In this document: positions 24,951 through 38,110 of the stretch, piece by piece
Layout of the letters: each line of letters begins with the position of its first letter
Numbering within the stretch: the stretch's first letter is position 1
Assembly: GCA_005406025.1 (NCBI GenBank)
Contig: BGZK01000494.1
Location: forward strand, 248,001-312,000
DNA from: Eumeta japonica
Taxonomy: Eukaryota > Arthropoda > Insecta > Lepidoptera > Psychidae
Direction of reading: 5' to 3'
Length of the DNA: 64,000 nt
Program-made: the position numbers and the translations under genes
The notes under the pieces: generated by a model
The model's input: the letters and a program-made list of their open reading frames with translations, nothing else
Databases searched by the model: none
What the model was told of the DNA's origin: nothing

Positions 24951-26214
24951 AAATGTTAATATCAAAATAAAGTATATCTTCCTTTCGATAGTGAGATACT
25001 TTTAAAGATCCACGTAGTACTTAACTTTAATAGTACAGATATGTGGATTGAATCGGACAAAATGCTAATGGATATTAAAAAACGCGAGTACTGGAATCCA
25101 ACTTGAATTGTGTCACAATTTCAAGTCAATTGAAGGATTACTTTTCGAATTTCACAGCTACAAACATACGGAAGTTGAATTTTTATATGTATATAAAAAT
25201 TAGGGGCAACCTGACGGAACTGTAAATGTCGTATATGGTCCATACGGAGACAAAGGTAAATATTTTATTATTATTTTAAGCTACAAAGAAATAAAGTTTG
25301 TAATACTTTCATATTTAAAATTTAAAAAAATTATCTTGTATAATGTAAATTTGTATTGTATATGCTATCATACTAGTTCTATTGTTTAAAAACAATACGA
25401 CAAATATATATATATATATATATATATATGTTGAATCAGGCACACCAATGTTATACAGTCTACACATGTAGTACAAAAAGACACATACAGTTTCTACCTC
25501 TGGCTACTAAAACTCCGATTCCCAATCACGATCAAGTACCGATACCAGTACTAGTATCCCTTTTCTGAACCCAATCTCGTGCTAGAGTCGAATGCAGATT
25601 GTATGTAATTCATAAAACAAATACTTAAATGGTCTCGATGTGACAGAAAAAAACACCTTTATTATCTAGTCTTGAAATGTGAAGAAAAATATACTTTATA
25701 GAGTATCGTAAATATTTCTAATTATATATTAGAATACCTATGCTACATCAAGATTAACTTTGCTATTAACAAATGAACAGTTTTTCGCGACGTATGGGAT
25801 TTTTATTTTCACAAAATAATGCATTATTTCCGCAATGGGTGCTGACAGACGGCCGGACAGGTAATGGAACGGGACATGGGTTGGCCTGCACCCTTTCCGC
25901 AAAGGGAACCCCGTAATGGCCTCTTGGTGTATTTCCTAACATGTTGTTGTTCACTTTACAAATAAAATCAAATGTTTATTATTTCACTCGTATCATGCAA
26001 GTTGGAACGGCCGACAGAGAAAAATACCTCCTCGCCCGGTTATTAACTTTAGGGAAGATAAAAACAAAAAGTGCGCGTATCATAACAATAAAGAACAATA
26101 TTTTGGCCGAATGCCGAACAAAAGTTTTAACAATTACTTCAACACTATATTTGCTACGACTTCGGCCGCGTGAACACAAAACAAACACCTTCATGTTTCA
26201 TATTGAAACCGTCC
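24951..26214. other. unassigned AT-rich DNA
   Basis: Includes a (TA)n run at 25404-25429. No supported gene. Confidence 0.5.
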
Positions 26215-26435
26215 TAGTCTCATCTTCCATTTCGTTGTCCATCCTGATCTCTGTCGCCGTTCTACTTCCGTTTTCGATTCCGGCCGAGGCGTCGACCTCA
26301 TCCGCTTTTTACGTGTCGCCTTTAGCAATAAAATCGATCCGCAGCACGAAAACCGCCTACTTGAAGTCTATGACTGTAAAGTATGACATGAATCTAAATT
26401 CACACAGGCGAAGCAGCGGGCGAAAGCTAGTTAAA
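26215..26435 (-). repeat. family C repeat (-)
   Basis: Minus-strand start tagctttcgcccgctgcttc at 26431 downwards, ending in ggccggaatcgaaaacggaa-type units and a purine-rich run. The 171-codon plus-strand frame overlapping it (25941-26456) is an artefact of this repeat and adjacent stop-poor sequence. Confidence 0.65.
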
Positions 26436-27766
26436 GTGACCTGTATTTGTCTATGACATAAGTTACATCGTGTAGCGAATAATTGAATATTTGAGATACA
26501 CATCTTAGCTGACGACACTGATGGAAGAACTACTTAAAGTATCGGTATGCATTTTTACTTGACAAATTACATTTGTGAATTTTTCCGTTGGACATTCTTA
26601 TGATTAGGATTATAAAGTCGATCCGGGGCCAAAACCACTAAATTTTACATATTTTCAAATTGATTGAGATGAGATCAGCGTTTTAGACGTGAAAGAGGAA
26701 CAAACATACAAACTCACAACCTTTCTTTGTCTTCTTTTTCTGTTCTATCGCTGTGATCATATGCAAAGTTGACCGTCCCCGTTGATCGTAATGTCGGAAA
26801 TTTATTTAAATCGGACGGCCGCCAAGTATTTTTTAAAACACACACACACAGACATACGTTTACATATCCCCTTTGTTTCTTTCTCGTTTCGTTTAATCTT
26901 TGAAATGAGTTTGCGCAACGAAAAAATTCTCGTTTGAACAGTGCAATAAATCTCAGTACAAATATCCCACTTAGATGATAATTACCTCAATTAACGTGCG
27001 ACGTTCCGTCAGATACAACGGCGGTGCATGGTGCGGACGTTGCGGCAAAAAAATATTAAGCACGATTCTAGTCCAAAAAATTAAGGTCACATTCGGAGTG
27101 TATTACAGTGCACTGTCATAAAAGTATTATTTTCTATTGGCATCTTAATAGAGATCGGTACGAGCGACGCGACTCGCTACACAGACTATATTGAATTCTT
27201 TCTACAATTTACGATATCTCCGCGACCGTTATGAAATCAAAACGAATTTTCGCGATACAATGCGCGTTTCGATAGCACGTCGGTATTTCGCGTTGCACTT
27301 CCGGACGGAAATGCAATATCGGAAATTGTGTATTCGCGCCCGTTAGCTTCGAGCCACAGGGGATTTCCGCCGGTCCGATAGCGAGTGCAAACGAAATTTT
27401 TAAAATAAAACGTAGGCACAGGGCGGCGAAACAGGTTTATGCCTCAATCGAGATTCGAACAATAACACAACAAATAATTCTCTTATCGATTCAATACGAG
27501 ATCGTAACAGGAGAAAGAGAAATCGTACGCATACACAAATCACAATACAAACAATCAACGTAAGATAAGTTCGTAAGGTGACTCATCGATCAATACCGGC
27601 GAGATATAAAACCGGAGCGCCGCCGACAAAGGAACCGCCCGGTGAGCTTTCGGCTTACGAGAGCGTGTTGCGTTGAACTTGTCAACTGTACGACAATAAG
27701 AATTGAAATCGTAAATTCTGTAGGTTGGTAAAAAATAGATTCAGTTATAGTCAAAAGATTATATAG
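26436..27766. other. unassigned AT-rich DNA
   Basis: No supported gene or classified repeat. Confidence 0.5.
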
Positions 27767-27890
27767 TACTAGTTTTCCCCCGCAGCTTCGTCCGCGTGGA
27801 CGTATAATAAATTCATTCATATCTTATATTATCTGACGACGCTACGTCCATCACGACCTCGATCTCGGCCCTGCTTGAGGTGTGTTTGTG
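27767..27890 (+). repeat. family C repeat (+), short
   Basis: tactagttttcccccgcagc, then ttcgtccgcgtggacgtata, then cacgacctcgatctcggccc. This is a truncated copy. Confidence 0.65.
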
Positions 27891-30800
27891 TTTGAGTACC
27901 GATTGCAGGTGGGCGAAACCGCGTGAACTTCTAACGCCATCTATGAACATTTATGGAGAGTATGCATAAAGAAAAATTATAGCAGCGAAGCGAGATAAAA
28001 ACTATCCCACATTTTTTCCCCGGAATATTGACATCACCATACGAAATTTCAAGGTAATATAATATCATTACTACAATATGGTAATATATCCTACTAAATT
28101 TAATTGCATTCTGCCTATTAGTTTTTATGGAGTTCGCGACCAAACGAACAGGTAGAAAGACAGACAAAAATTCAAATTGAAATATGTATATTGTCAATGT
28201 TTCTAATACTCCCAGAGCAGTTTTTCTCGAATATTTCTGTTCTATTGCTTTATTATATTGGTAGACGACACTGATTAAAATTTTCCGTTACTTTATGAAA
28301 CTATGCGATACTAATCTTTATGATTAAGAGAATAAGGAATATTTTGTGTCCAGCATATCTATACGATAATATGGGTTTTATATAGAATCATAGAAAGGGT
28401 CGTGTCCTGAATGTGACTTATCATAATTTCATTACTTTTTCGGCAGGAGTTCATTTATTATGTTAGGTTTTAATAGTAGTTCTATCTAGCGTCTGGAATT
28501 ATTGCTTTATTTCTTAATTATTTCATTTTGTAAACGAATGCGGTTGAGAGTCAATAATAAAATCATATACTTAAAAACTCCTAGAAAAAAAAATATATGA
28601 ATCACACAAATGAAATTAAAGAGTTTCTTCAATTGTCGACGGTCACATAGTGACTGCCGGTCACAAGTCGTCATATTGAATATAGTGGACGCGTTGTAAA
28701 TACCCATAACGCATTTCGAAAAGGTTTCACCTACGTTACACACACACACATACAAAACGTACGTTCACATTCGAACACTGTAATTTTACTAAAGATATAA
28801 CATATCGTTACGCAAAACGCGCTATCTTACACCTTTCGTTAAGTTTTAACATAAAGTTGATGAGAGGTAACAATTTTTACGCAATGTTCGCCGTGGCGAT
28901 TCATCGAAATGTATTTTCGTTATTGAGGAGCTGTAATATTACAGCTTGAGGACCTATCCTATACTTTACACAGTGATGAGTTAGATAAAAAAAATAAAAA
29001 ATAAACGAGGGTAATTTTTCTCGTTACTCAAACTCATGAGAAAAAAAAGAGGTTCGGTATTGATCCGGCTAAACCTTCATTTTACATATTTTTGTTTACC
29101 TTCTGATATTTAGCATTGTAGTTTTGTTCATAAAGCGGATTGCTTTTAGCAAAAAGTACAGATAAAATAGCAAACATGTTTTTATTTATATGAAGGTTAA
29201 AGCTTTCAGGAGTGTAATAATTCAAAATGTTTTTTAAAAATATTGCGGGCAGACATTACCAAGCTACTGAAATCAATCTTCGTAATACATTGCCTTTCAT
29301 CAATGCCAAGCCGCCAAGTCACTCTGGCCCTGAGTGCACACACTGAAAGCAGTATCCAAACGTTAATATACAATAACAATAATGCTTAGGTTAAGGAATC
29401 AGTTATAAAGAAAGTCGGCTTAACAATGCAGCGAGTTCCGCACATCGATAAATCACACAAAGTAATCCCTAGTGGAGGTGCCGGTGCACCACGTCCGGCC
29501 GCGCCTCCGCCGCCGACGGAGGCCGACGCCCATCGCCGGGCCCTTCATTATCGAGCTGACACGGTGGCGGTCGCCCGACTCGCCGACGACTTATCCTAGG
29601 ACGGTACAGCCCCAAATCCCAATGTGTAAGGCTATTTATATGCATTCGTTAAGATATCATCGGATGACTGTCGAGTAACGAGTACGAAAAGCCCACGTAA
29701 GTTACATAAAAAAATTGAAATACCTTGAACACCTGATAAGTACGTTTTTTTTTCCTTTGCAAAAGGGTGCCACGATCTCGTTATGAATCCTGTTTTGGAG
29801 TAAAATTTACAGTTAGCAATATATTCGCTTAATTCTCGAGCGTAAGCGCAGTATTAATTAATCACCGCAATATGACGACTTAGATTAAGGAGCATAAGAA
29901 AATATCTAAATACACTCACAGCTAAAAAGCGTATGATAATAATGCATGTGTCGCAAGGGAATCCGTAAGTTTCGTGAAAAATATACAGAAAACTATTAGA
30001 TTAGTATATAGAAATATTCAGACGTGTTAAACAACTGAAATTTCATATTCCAAAAGACATCAAGATAAAGCCGGTGGCGGTGAGCAGAAGTTGATTCGGG
30101 CCGGCTTACATTTTATAAACAGCAAATTATAATAACAAAGATTCGACATTAATTATCTAATAATTTACATAACCCAAAAAGGAATGGTCACAAACAAAGT
30201 TGCCCCGAGTTGTGAAGGAAACAAAGCAACGATGATAAATTAATCCACGGCACCCCAATTCGGGGACGCGCCCCTCCTCAATTATAATTTTCGTGAGGGC
30301 TCGGGACGTCAAAAATACGAAATGACGTATAGGTGCATGTACAATAATCATTATCGCGACATATCAGTTCACGTTATTTTCATATTTAATTTATGAATCA
30401 ATACGAGATATTGTTTGTTAGTTTTCAATATTTTTTAGTCGCATTAAAACGTTTTAGATTTTTTTTGGGATTTTCATTCTGCCATTTGTGACAAATTAAA
30501 TTTTTACTGTTTTCGCTTATTATTGTCCGTAACTTTCAAAAGCCTCTGTTACATTTTAATGTTTTAAATGATAACTTTTTATTAGTTGTTTTATTGTGAT
30601 ATGTTTGATAAATTAATTGCCTATCTATATTTCATATTTTCGCTTACTACATACAAATCAAATTTTATTATTTGTCTTTAAATGGTCTTTACGGTTTAAT
30701 ACGAAAACGGTCACGTTCATTAGCAATTTAATTTGATTTTTTTTAAAGTGAAAGATTTTGCTTCTAATTTCACATGTTTAATACATTACTTCAAAAAGAA

Positions 30801-30922
30801 ATTGTGATCATTAATATTAAATTAAAAGTAGTTGAAATTTGTTGTTCACAAATTGAAATTTAGGGTCGATCGTATTTTAGGTCAGACCTCCGTTCTATTA
30901 TACGCAGTCGTTTCAATTAACT
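27891..30922. other. unassigned DNA
   Basis: Mostly AT-rich. A sharp GC-rich, CpG-rich patch at about 29470-29600 (cgcgcctccgccgccgacgg) has no assignable product. Confidence 0.45.
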
Positions 30923-30964
30923 CTATACAGGCACCCTCACGAGCTATACAGGCACCCTCACGAG
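30923..30964. repeat. 21-bp tandem duplication
   Basis: The unit ctatacaggcaccctcacga plus g occurs twice head to tail, without mismatch. Confidence 0.95.
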
Positions 30965-31483
30965 CTCGGCAAGACGAAGCGGTGCAGACGACAATCGAGC
31001 GAGCACACACTCGGTTAATCATATTGATTTGAAACAATCGAGTCGGTGTCGTTGCAACATCGAAACGACGTCAGGGTAAAAACTCGACCGCCGCTCGCCC
31101 TCGGCCCTACGTGGGGCATTGACGTTACAGCGACGTTTCGTGTCAACATAATTGACCGCCGGAGAGCCTGCGTATGACGCCCTTTGACCGGCACACGGAA
31201 CACATCGCACGAAAATAAAACGCCACGAATCCGAGCCAGAGACGGCGAGTCGGCTTTCAGTTTCACTTCACTATGGTCACTGTGTTTGTCTATGGACGAC
31301 AGTAATCGCGCACCGGCCTGTGCCTACTAATATTATTTTCTATCGATATTATTATTCTATGTCTATCTATGTGTTTTGATGTAATTTGCGACTTCAACTA
31401 ATTCATCAGAAGAATTGAATGAGTTTATGTTAATAAATATACAATATGAACACCTTTTAGAAGCTACCGTCTTCATCAGCATG

Positions 31484-31519
<36 letters not shown>

Positions 31520-32532
31520 TTCATTTCAAAAGTTGGGAACTGACTCCAAGAAAAGAGAAGGTACCTCGTATATTTGATGCGTACGTTTTTATGTATGTTA
31601 AAACCATTTCACGGTAACGGTATAGCCTATTTGAATAGTTTATATGTATTTTATTAATGTAGATAATTAAAATAGAGTAAGGAGACGAGCGGGTTTCATA
31701 TATTTTTCTATGAAATGAAACATAGTTTTTAAGGAAATCGGAAAAATTATATCTATACGATTGTCATTCTTGTGTGTTTAGCCAATTTTTAGTTATTCCG
31801 CAAAACAATTTAATTGAATAAAATTTGAACGATTGCAAAATCTGCGATGCTGTGAAATCTGAAATTTTTGGCAGATTCATTTTTATTAGGCCACTTTTTC
31901 ATTTAGTTCTGAAATTATTCGAATTTAATTCAATTAAGGGGGGTGAGAAAGTCTTTCTTACTGCGATAAACAAAACCTCGAACCATTATGGAATAAATTA
32001 TTGATGATATAAAAATAAAACGAATTTCCGTCTGAAATCACAACCACCATCCTCGATTGCAATTATCCAAGCGCCGGTTGAAAACACCACAAAAATATGC
32101 GCGATCGGTCAGGGTCCTTCTAAAAGCCGTGTAAACGATACAAAGCCTCCGACGTCGACAGGAACATGCAATCGACATTACGGTTCTGTAATTCTTACAG
32201 AAAACCCGCATAACTTTTGATACGAACGTCTTTAGCTCGAGATTAAATTCGCGCCCGCTCATTATCGACGCCGCATGGACTCCCGCACGCCGGCCGGGCA
32301 CACGCGACGCGGAGATATCCGTAATGGCGTTAGGGCCGAGGTCAGGGCCGCGGCCGTGGGCGGTGGACGCTCAATTATTGTAATTATCCGAAGGCGTGAC
32401 CTGAGCCACGACGCTGTTTAACTTTAATTACGTTCGGGGTGATGTGATAATTTGACAGGAATCTAGGTCGAAATAATATGTACCCTTACTACCGTAATTG
32501 GACGATAACTTCGGATTTGTAGCTTTTATTGT
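30965..32532. other. unassigned DNA
   Basis: A (TA)n/(TG)n run lies at 31482-31516. GC-rich patches lie at about 31080-31200 and 32250-32380. No frame has a recognisable domain. Confidence 0.45.
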
Positions 32533-32830
32533 AAGCTAGCTTATAGCCCGTTGGTTACGTCCGCGTGGAAATCAAATATTTCATAATCAATTGCGACCGA
32601 TCACCCTGTCGACCGTGACCCCGATACTATCCTTGTTTTCGATTTCAGTCCTGGCTTTCGATTCCCATTCTGGTCCCGATCTAGATTTTCGTTTCTTTTC
32701 ATAGAACATACATACTTCAACCGCGGTTCTGGCCGCATCTTTTATATCGAATGATGACGTCATCAAACATTATTACGATTTCGGCCCGTTCTCGATTCTA
32801 TATAAGAAAAACCCATATCCTCATATCGAA
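32533..32830 (+). repeat. family C repeat (+)
   Basis: ttatagcccgttggttacgt, then ccgcgtggaaatc, then units such as tttcgatttcagtcctggct, ttcgattcccattctggtcc and cgatctagattttcg. Confidence 0.7.
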
Positions 32831-33594
32831 AACACAAGTAGAGCCGCAAATATATTTGTTATGAAACGATGTCCCGCTGCCGCTGAACGCGGTCCTGCTC
32901 GCAACTCCGATACCAAACCGATGTTGATCTTGAACCTCCCTTAAACATTGCTTTTACCCACGACCGATCGCCGTAAATAAATACTTCATTCTAGGATCAC
33001 ACGAGCAAAGTCGCAAGCTAAAGTTAGTATCTTTGTAAATTATATATAGCCTATATGTTATTCTGAGTTATGAACTATATTACAGTACTACGCTCGAAAC
33101 TCTGACGCTCCGAATTGCCTACGAATGATGCAATAAGCGGGTTCAACGCTCCCCGACCCTTTCTCCTCTCCCACGTTCATATTCTATACCATTGCGACGT
33201 TTTCATGACTAACTTCACAGAGGCAGTGTTTCGTGCATTGTCCTGTGCTGTACAGTTACAGATAATACTGTTCAGCCGTTGAAGCGTCATAGAGTAACAA
33301 CAAACATCTAAACTTAATACATACAAACTTTCATATTTACAATATAAATAGAATCAGTAGCATTAAATACTTGTAAAGTTTTGCTCGTTCGTTTTATTTG
33401 TAAATTCTACTACATGCAATCTATTTCGACGCTACTACATACATATTTAAAACAAGTAGTGCATTACCGAGTGAAATAGCAAAAATTAATACATACTAGT
33501 AATGATGCAGGTGGTAAATATCCATGAAAACGTTACTTTTGATCAAATATCACATACTGGCAGCCATCACGTCCTCGACCGCGTGCGAACGATG
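32831..33594. other. unassigned DNA
   Basis: No gene, repeat or motif recognised. Confidence 0.45.
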
Positions 33595-33640
33595 TCAATC
33601 CTGATCACATTGCGATCGGTCCCAATGTGATCAGGATTGA
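33595..33640. other. perfect 18-bp inverted repeat, 10-nt loop
   Basis: tcaatcctgatcacattg at 33595-33612 is exactly complementary to 33623-33640. The loop is cgatcggtcc. It lies in otherwise featureless sequence. Confidence 0.95.
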
Positions 33641-34200
33641 TCAACAGTCAGAATGTGTTCGGTACTAACGGACACGTGGGATAAATAAATTATACATTTT
33701 ACCAGAAATCTTTTAACAAACATTCTATTATTTGTATTTTCGAGGTAATTAATAAATTGATGACTTAATAGCCTAAAAGAAAAAAAATATTGTAAGTTTT
33801 GTAAATCAATGCTGGATGTGCAATAATTGCAGCGAGTCCATTGTATTTTTAGGATATAATCTTACATTTTTAAATTCGCGCTAAGAAAATTGACAAAATT
33901 TGGAAGGTAATTGTTTTCAGTGAGTCAGTTTCATTGGGTAAGCCCGACGCATGTATTATATCTAGCAATCCAGACTCGCAACTACCTCCGTATTAAAAAT
34001 TAATACGGGCTTATAATACGAGTTTCAAAAATTTCCTAATACCGATTGCCGTAAGACACAGAGTAAATTAAAAGGGTAGAAAAGTTGTGACAAGCCATGA
34101 ATAATTCCGGAAAATACTAAATAAATAAATTTGAATAATAATATCTCAATATTTATAACCAAAGCGCCACCACCGAAAAATGTAAAATACAAACTCTTAC
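33641..34200. other. unassigned AT-rich DNA
   Basis: Holds a small palindrome, ccgtatta/taatacgg, at 33988-34008. No gene seen. Confidence 0.45.
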
Positions 34201-34265
34201 CGCGGCAGTGCGAACTTCACTCTCTTACTTAACATGCCATGCAGCTAATTATGGATGACGCTTAC
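34201..34265 (-). other. candidate 65-nt non-coding exon
   Basis: On the minus strand a strong acceptor (tttttttctttttttcag, ending at 34266) precedes 65 bases that end at a good donor, GCG|GTAAGAG (donor bases 34194-34200). All three frames of the 65 bases contain stops, so if spliced it would be 5'UTR or non-coding RNA. The acceptor CAG itself overlaps a second consensus donor (CAGGTAAG). GC-rich sequence with CRE-like motifs lies about 200-300 bases upstream on that strand. Chance is a real alternative. Confidence 0.25.
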
Positions 34266-34483
34266 CTGAAAAAAAGAAAAAAATATATGAAATATATCGA
34301 TACTACGAAAAACACGATATAGAAACGATTACAACACGACATACTTCTTTGTAACGTAAGTTTCTTTTAAATACTTGTATTAGACGAAATCATACATCGT
34401 GTCGCAATTAGTTTGACGCGCACGCACAGCGGGTGTATTATGTCAATTTGTAACGATCGATAGTGCAGCGTGTGACAGCAGAA

Positions 34484-34544
34484 TTACGTCAGCCGAGAGC
34501 GCGCGGAGGCGACGCTTCTCACCCTGACGTGATTTTAACGTCAC
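34484..34544. promoter_or_regulatory. cluster of three CRE-like motifs
   Basis: TTACGTCAG (34484-34492), CTGACGTGA (34524-34532) and AACGTCAC (34537-34544) each carry the TGACGT/ACGTCA core bound by CREB/ATF-type bZIP proteins. The patch is GC-richer than its surroundings. No TATA box or initiator is clear enough to assign. Confidence 0.35.
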
Positions 34545-34556
34545 AACGATAGAGGC

Positions 34557-35022
34557 TCATCGTTTTCAGTTACAATAAGTTGCACTGAAACTGCCATGCG
34601 ATAATTGAATTGCGAGTTTGCAACCCTTTGGCAACGCCAAGACTATATAGCATTTGATATTACAACAGCAATCTACACACATCGTTCTTCTGTTATGTGT
34701 TTTCTTCTTTATCGAGCATACACAAATGCACGACAATAAATAATCTCCCCATTTGAACTCGACATGTTAAACATTGCTCTCATAAACATTATGAAATATC
34801 TTTGATATAACTTTAATCATACATGATTGCGCCGTGTGTGGTATTGCAACTGGTTTCGAATAAGAGTTTAAAGGGTATTTCATTGCAGTTGCGTTTCACC
34901 GTATGTTCTGGGCGTGGATAAACTAAGTGTCGTTATCTTATTTTATATATATTACAAGCAATTAAGTTTATGAAACAAGTTGCTAGGTCAGCTCAATACA
35001 TAAGACCGAAACCGAATAATTT
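34557..35022. other. unassigned AT-rich DNA
   Basis: No gene or repeat recognised. Confidence 0.45.
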
Positions 35023-35222
35023 ATTGAAGCGAACGTGGGCCATTCCACTTCCATCACGCCACAACCTCCCACCATCAGCCCACTCGTTCTTTCATCACGT
35101 ATCCTATTCCTGCCTAAGAGGCCGGCGACGCACTGGTGACTCCTGCAGAGTCGCGAGTGTCCGCGTACGGCGGTGACCGCCTGTACTCTGGCGGCTCACG
35201 TGCTCGTTTGCCCCTCGACAGC
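35023..35222 (+). mobile_element. 3' module of a lepidopteran retroposon (SINE/LINE)
   Basis: The run cgtgggccattccacttcca, catcacgtatcctattcctg, aggccggcgacgcactggtg, cgcgagtgtccgcgtacggc and gctcgtttgcccctcgaca is, from memory, the GC-rich 3' module common to many lepidopteran non-LTR retroposons and their SINEs. It is followed by an A-rich stretch (aataaatcc). The 68-codon frame across it is incidental. Confidence 0.55.
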
Positions 35223-36418
35223 GTGGTAAATAAATCCATACAGCTGTTGTTAATAAATTAGTACAATAAAAGAATGAGATCAGAACAGATCAAAACATCA
35301 TTCAAAATGACAATTAACTAAAGCAAGAAATATTGGTTTAAAAGTAGATTGTTTAAAGATTTCATAAAGAAGCCTGCTTCTTAGTATCTCGTCACTTTTA
35401 CTAAAGGTAATTTGGGTTATAAAATACGTCATGACAAGACTTAATACAGGGTTCAGTATTAATCACCGCTTCCTAGACAGCCGATATATTAAAGTGAAAA
35501 GGACGTATTTTAATGGAGCATCGACCTAGCCGACACCTTGAGAAGGCTTTGCAATGAAGCTTCGATAGAGGCATTTTGTTCGGTTCGTTGATCTCGAATC
35601 TTCAGCAAAAAAATCGGCAACCTAAGCACATACGGTTTTTGCGGCTCTAACTTTCGCTACAACGGATCGGGGCTGAGCGCTCGGGCGGCGTAAAGCTAAT
35701 CAAAGCAAAAAGAAAAAAAACCTCAAAGCCCACTTAGGAAACCAGCAACGAGAACAACCTTAACCGGGATCAGAAACGAGGGGAACAATGTGTTATAGAA
35801 AATAAATACAACGCTCGGGTGCTGTATTCCCACTTCGGCTGAGTCGAGAGGTTGTAATTAAAGTGGCGGCTACAAACAATGAAAGAACAATACTCGATAT
35901 ATGATATGACTTCTGAAAAATATTTTAGTCTAGGAATAAAAAAACAATAATAACAACAAGTCTCTGCCATATGATATATGGCAAGACTAGTTCTTTTATC
36001 TTGCGGATATATTCTAAAATGGACCAAGTTATGATTGTGTTAATAAATGTTTTTGCTTACATCGTCTGGGTGGATTAATTGATTAGAATTCCAGTAGTGT
36101 ATTATAACAGTATGAAAATAGTACAAGCAAATATTTAAATAGGTACTGACATTCATAATAGAATTCAGTTGATCATTAATGGATTTTTAAAGTAATTTAA
36201 TGGTACAGAAACTATTAATAGGAGGTCAAGCGATTCAGGTACGAAATTGCCGTTTAAACGTACAAAAAAAAATTGGCTTAAAATAAATAAGTGGCACACG
36301 GATGGCAAGCGAAACATATTTAATAATAAAATACATATGCCTCCTTGAAGTGTTGAAATATAGACATTTGTAATAATTTTTGAATACCGCTGCTGTGATA
36401 TGTAACTGTGGTATACAT
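35223..36418. other. unassigned AT-rich DNA
   Basis: No supported gene. Confidence 0.45.
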
Positions 36419-36457
36419 ACGCAGCACCGGCGGCTCGTAAACAGCTCGGTGCTGCGT
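36419..36457. other. GC-rich hairpin
   Basis: ACGCAGCACCG (36419-36429) is exactly complementary to 36447-36457, with a 17-base loop. A second weaker pair, atacgatc/gatcgtat, lies about 15-60 bases downstream. Confidence 0.85.
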
Positions 36458-37851
36458 CAGTACAGAGCCCATACGATCGACGTACGATTAGTGGAAATCT
36501 TGACTGTGGATCGTATCACGTCGAAGGCTAACCATTCCAGTCGTTAACGATGAATAAAGTCCTTTACTGATATTTGGAACATTATACTTGTTAATGAATT
36601 ATTTAAGCTGATCTGACGTGACGACTGAAAGATTAAATCAAAATTAAAATAGGTCAATAAAACAATGAACTATAAGCCATCATAAATTATGTGCTGTTTC
36701 TTGCAAAAACGAGTTTATTTATATTCTCTATGGCGCTAGTGAGCAACGACGTCACTGGCTACCGGTGCCTTCTCTGTCTTATTAGCTATATTAAACAGAT
36801 ATTTTTATAGTTATCAAAAAATACGTTTCCACTATTCCCATAATAAAATAAAAAAAGCTTTAAATAGAGTAATATAAAAAATAGTAAAGTGTCCTACTAC
36901 GAGGAATGCGATCAAAAGCAGATTTATGCCCTTATGCAATGAGTAGCATAATTACACGGTCTAACATTAGCGTACGTACACTTGTAGGCCCTTTGCGCCG
37001 AATAGGTGTAATAAAAAAAATGTGTGTTCAACAATGATCGGTATGCAGAAGGTAATACGGGTCGTGAGTGGGATTACGTTCGTGAATCGACAATAAATAA
37101 GGAAATTGTGGACCGGATTGTCTAGTGTTAAGAGAAGTGTGCTCGTAATTGGTTATTCGGAACGATATGGTGTTCGGTATCGAGAACTAAGTATGAATTC
37201 AGGTCGGTGAACAGCACAATGCCTCATAAAGAAACTTGGTGGTTTGGTCAGCTTAGTGGTTCCGCGCTATGGCGTGATTGACTACGCTCACTGCGGCTTT
37301 CTTCTGAAGTCTTGTTCATAGTTGAGGGGCACTTTAGTTGATTTTGAAACGATTGACAAAAAATAGCCCAGTGTCATGAAATGGCCTGAAAAAAGTGCAT
37401 AGTTATTTCATGAGTATTTATATTCTTAATTAGTAAAATTTTATAAAGCATTAATTCACCCATATAAAAAAATTCACTCGGGAGTATTAAAAATACTAAA
37501 ATTATAATAATTGTTTTCTTTTTTTCCCCTTACTTTTCTGTAAGAATGTTGTAAAATGATAACAAAACCCATTTCCACTTTATAGGTTTTAAGTACTTTT
37601 CAATATTTCTAGGTCACAAAAAAAGTCTTAAAACTAATAGAAACAACACCATGTTTGTATAGGAGCAGTGAAATGTTTACCCAGTGGCAGTGAAAACGTA
37701 TCGCATTATAATACAAGCTTTTTAAGAGCAATCACCCCACGCTACTTTAGCGATTAAAATGATTCGTCTATGTTTCATGAATATAACGTCATTTTTTTCG
37801 TACTTTAAAAATATAAATATATCTATCTGTAAATATAAATATAAAGAGGGG
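36458..37851. other. unassigned AT-rich DNA
   Basis: No gene or classified repeat. Confidence 0.45.
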
Positions 37852-38110
37852 GATGACTCAGTGGTTCAGAGCATTATCTTTGAACCAAAAGACCCGTATT
37901 CGGTCTTGACCACGGGCAATTCGACCGATGAGTTTCTAATCAAGTAAGTCGTTGGTCCCGGATGTTGTCGCATTTGGTGTTGATGGTCGTTAGCAGCCCT
38001 CGACCCGCACTGGGTCAGCGCGGGGGGCTCCAAGTCCCTCAAGCTGAAATAAAAATATTGTTGCAGCGCATGTCTTAGCAGTGGGGCGATTAAACCTGAC
38101 ACACGACAAA
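37852..38110 (+). mobile_element. tRNA-derived SINE, copy 5
   Basis: The A box is TGACTCAGTGG (37854-37864) and the B box is degenerate (CGGTCTTGACC, about 37901). The body reads gcaattcgaccgatgagttt, gtcgttggtcccggatgttg, gtcgttagcagccctcgacc and gcactgggtcagcgcggggg. The tail is agcagtggggcgattaaacc then tgacacacgac. There is a deletion of some 35 bases between aatcaagtaag and tcgttgg. Both frames across it are incidental. Confidence 0.9.

Noticed and set aside
25941..26456. 171-codon plus-strand frame
   Set aside because: It runs through a family C repeat and AT-rich flank, shows no domain, and its openness follows from the repeat's composition.
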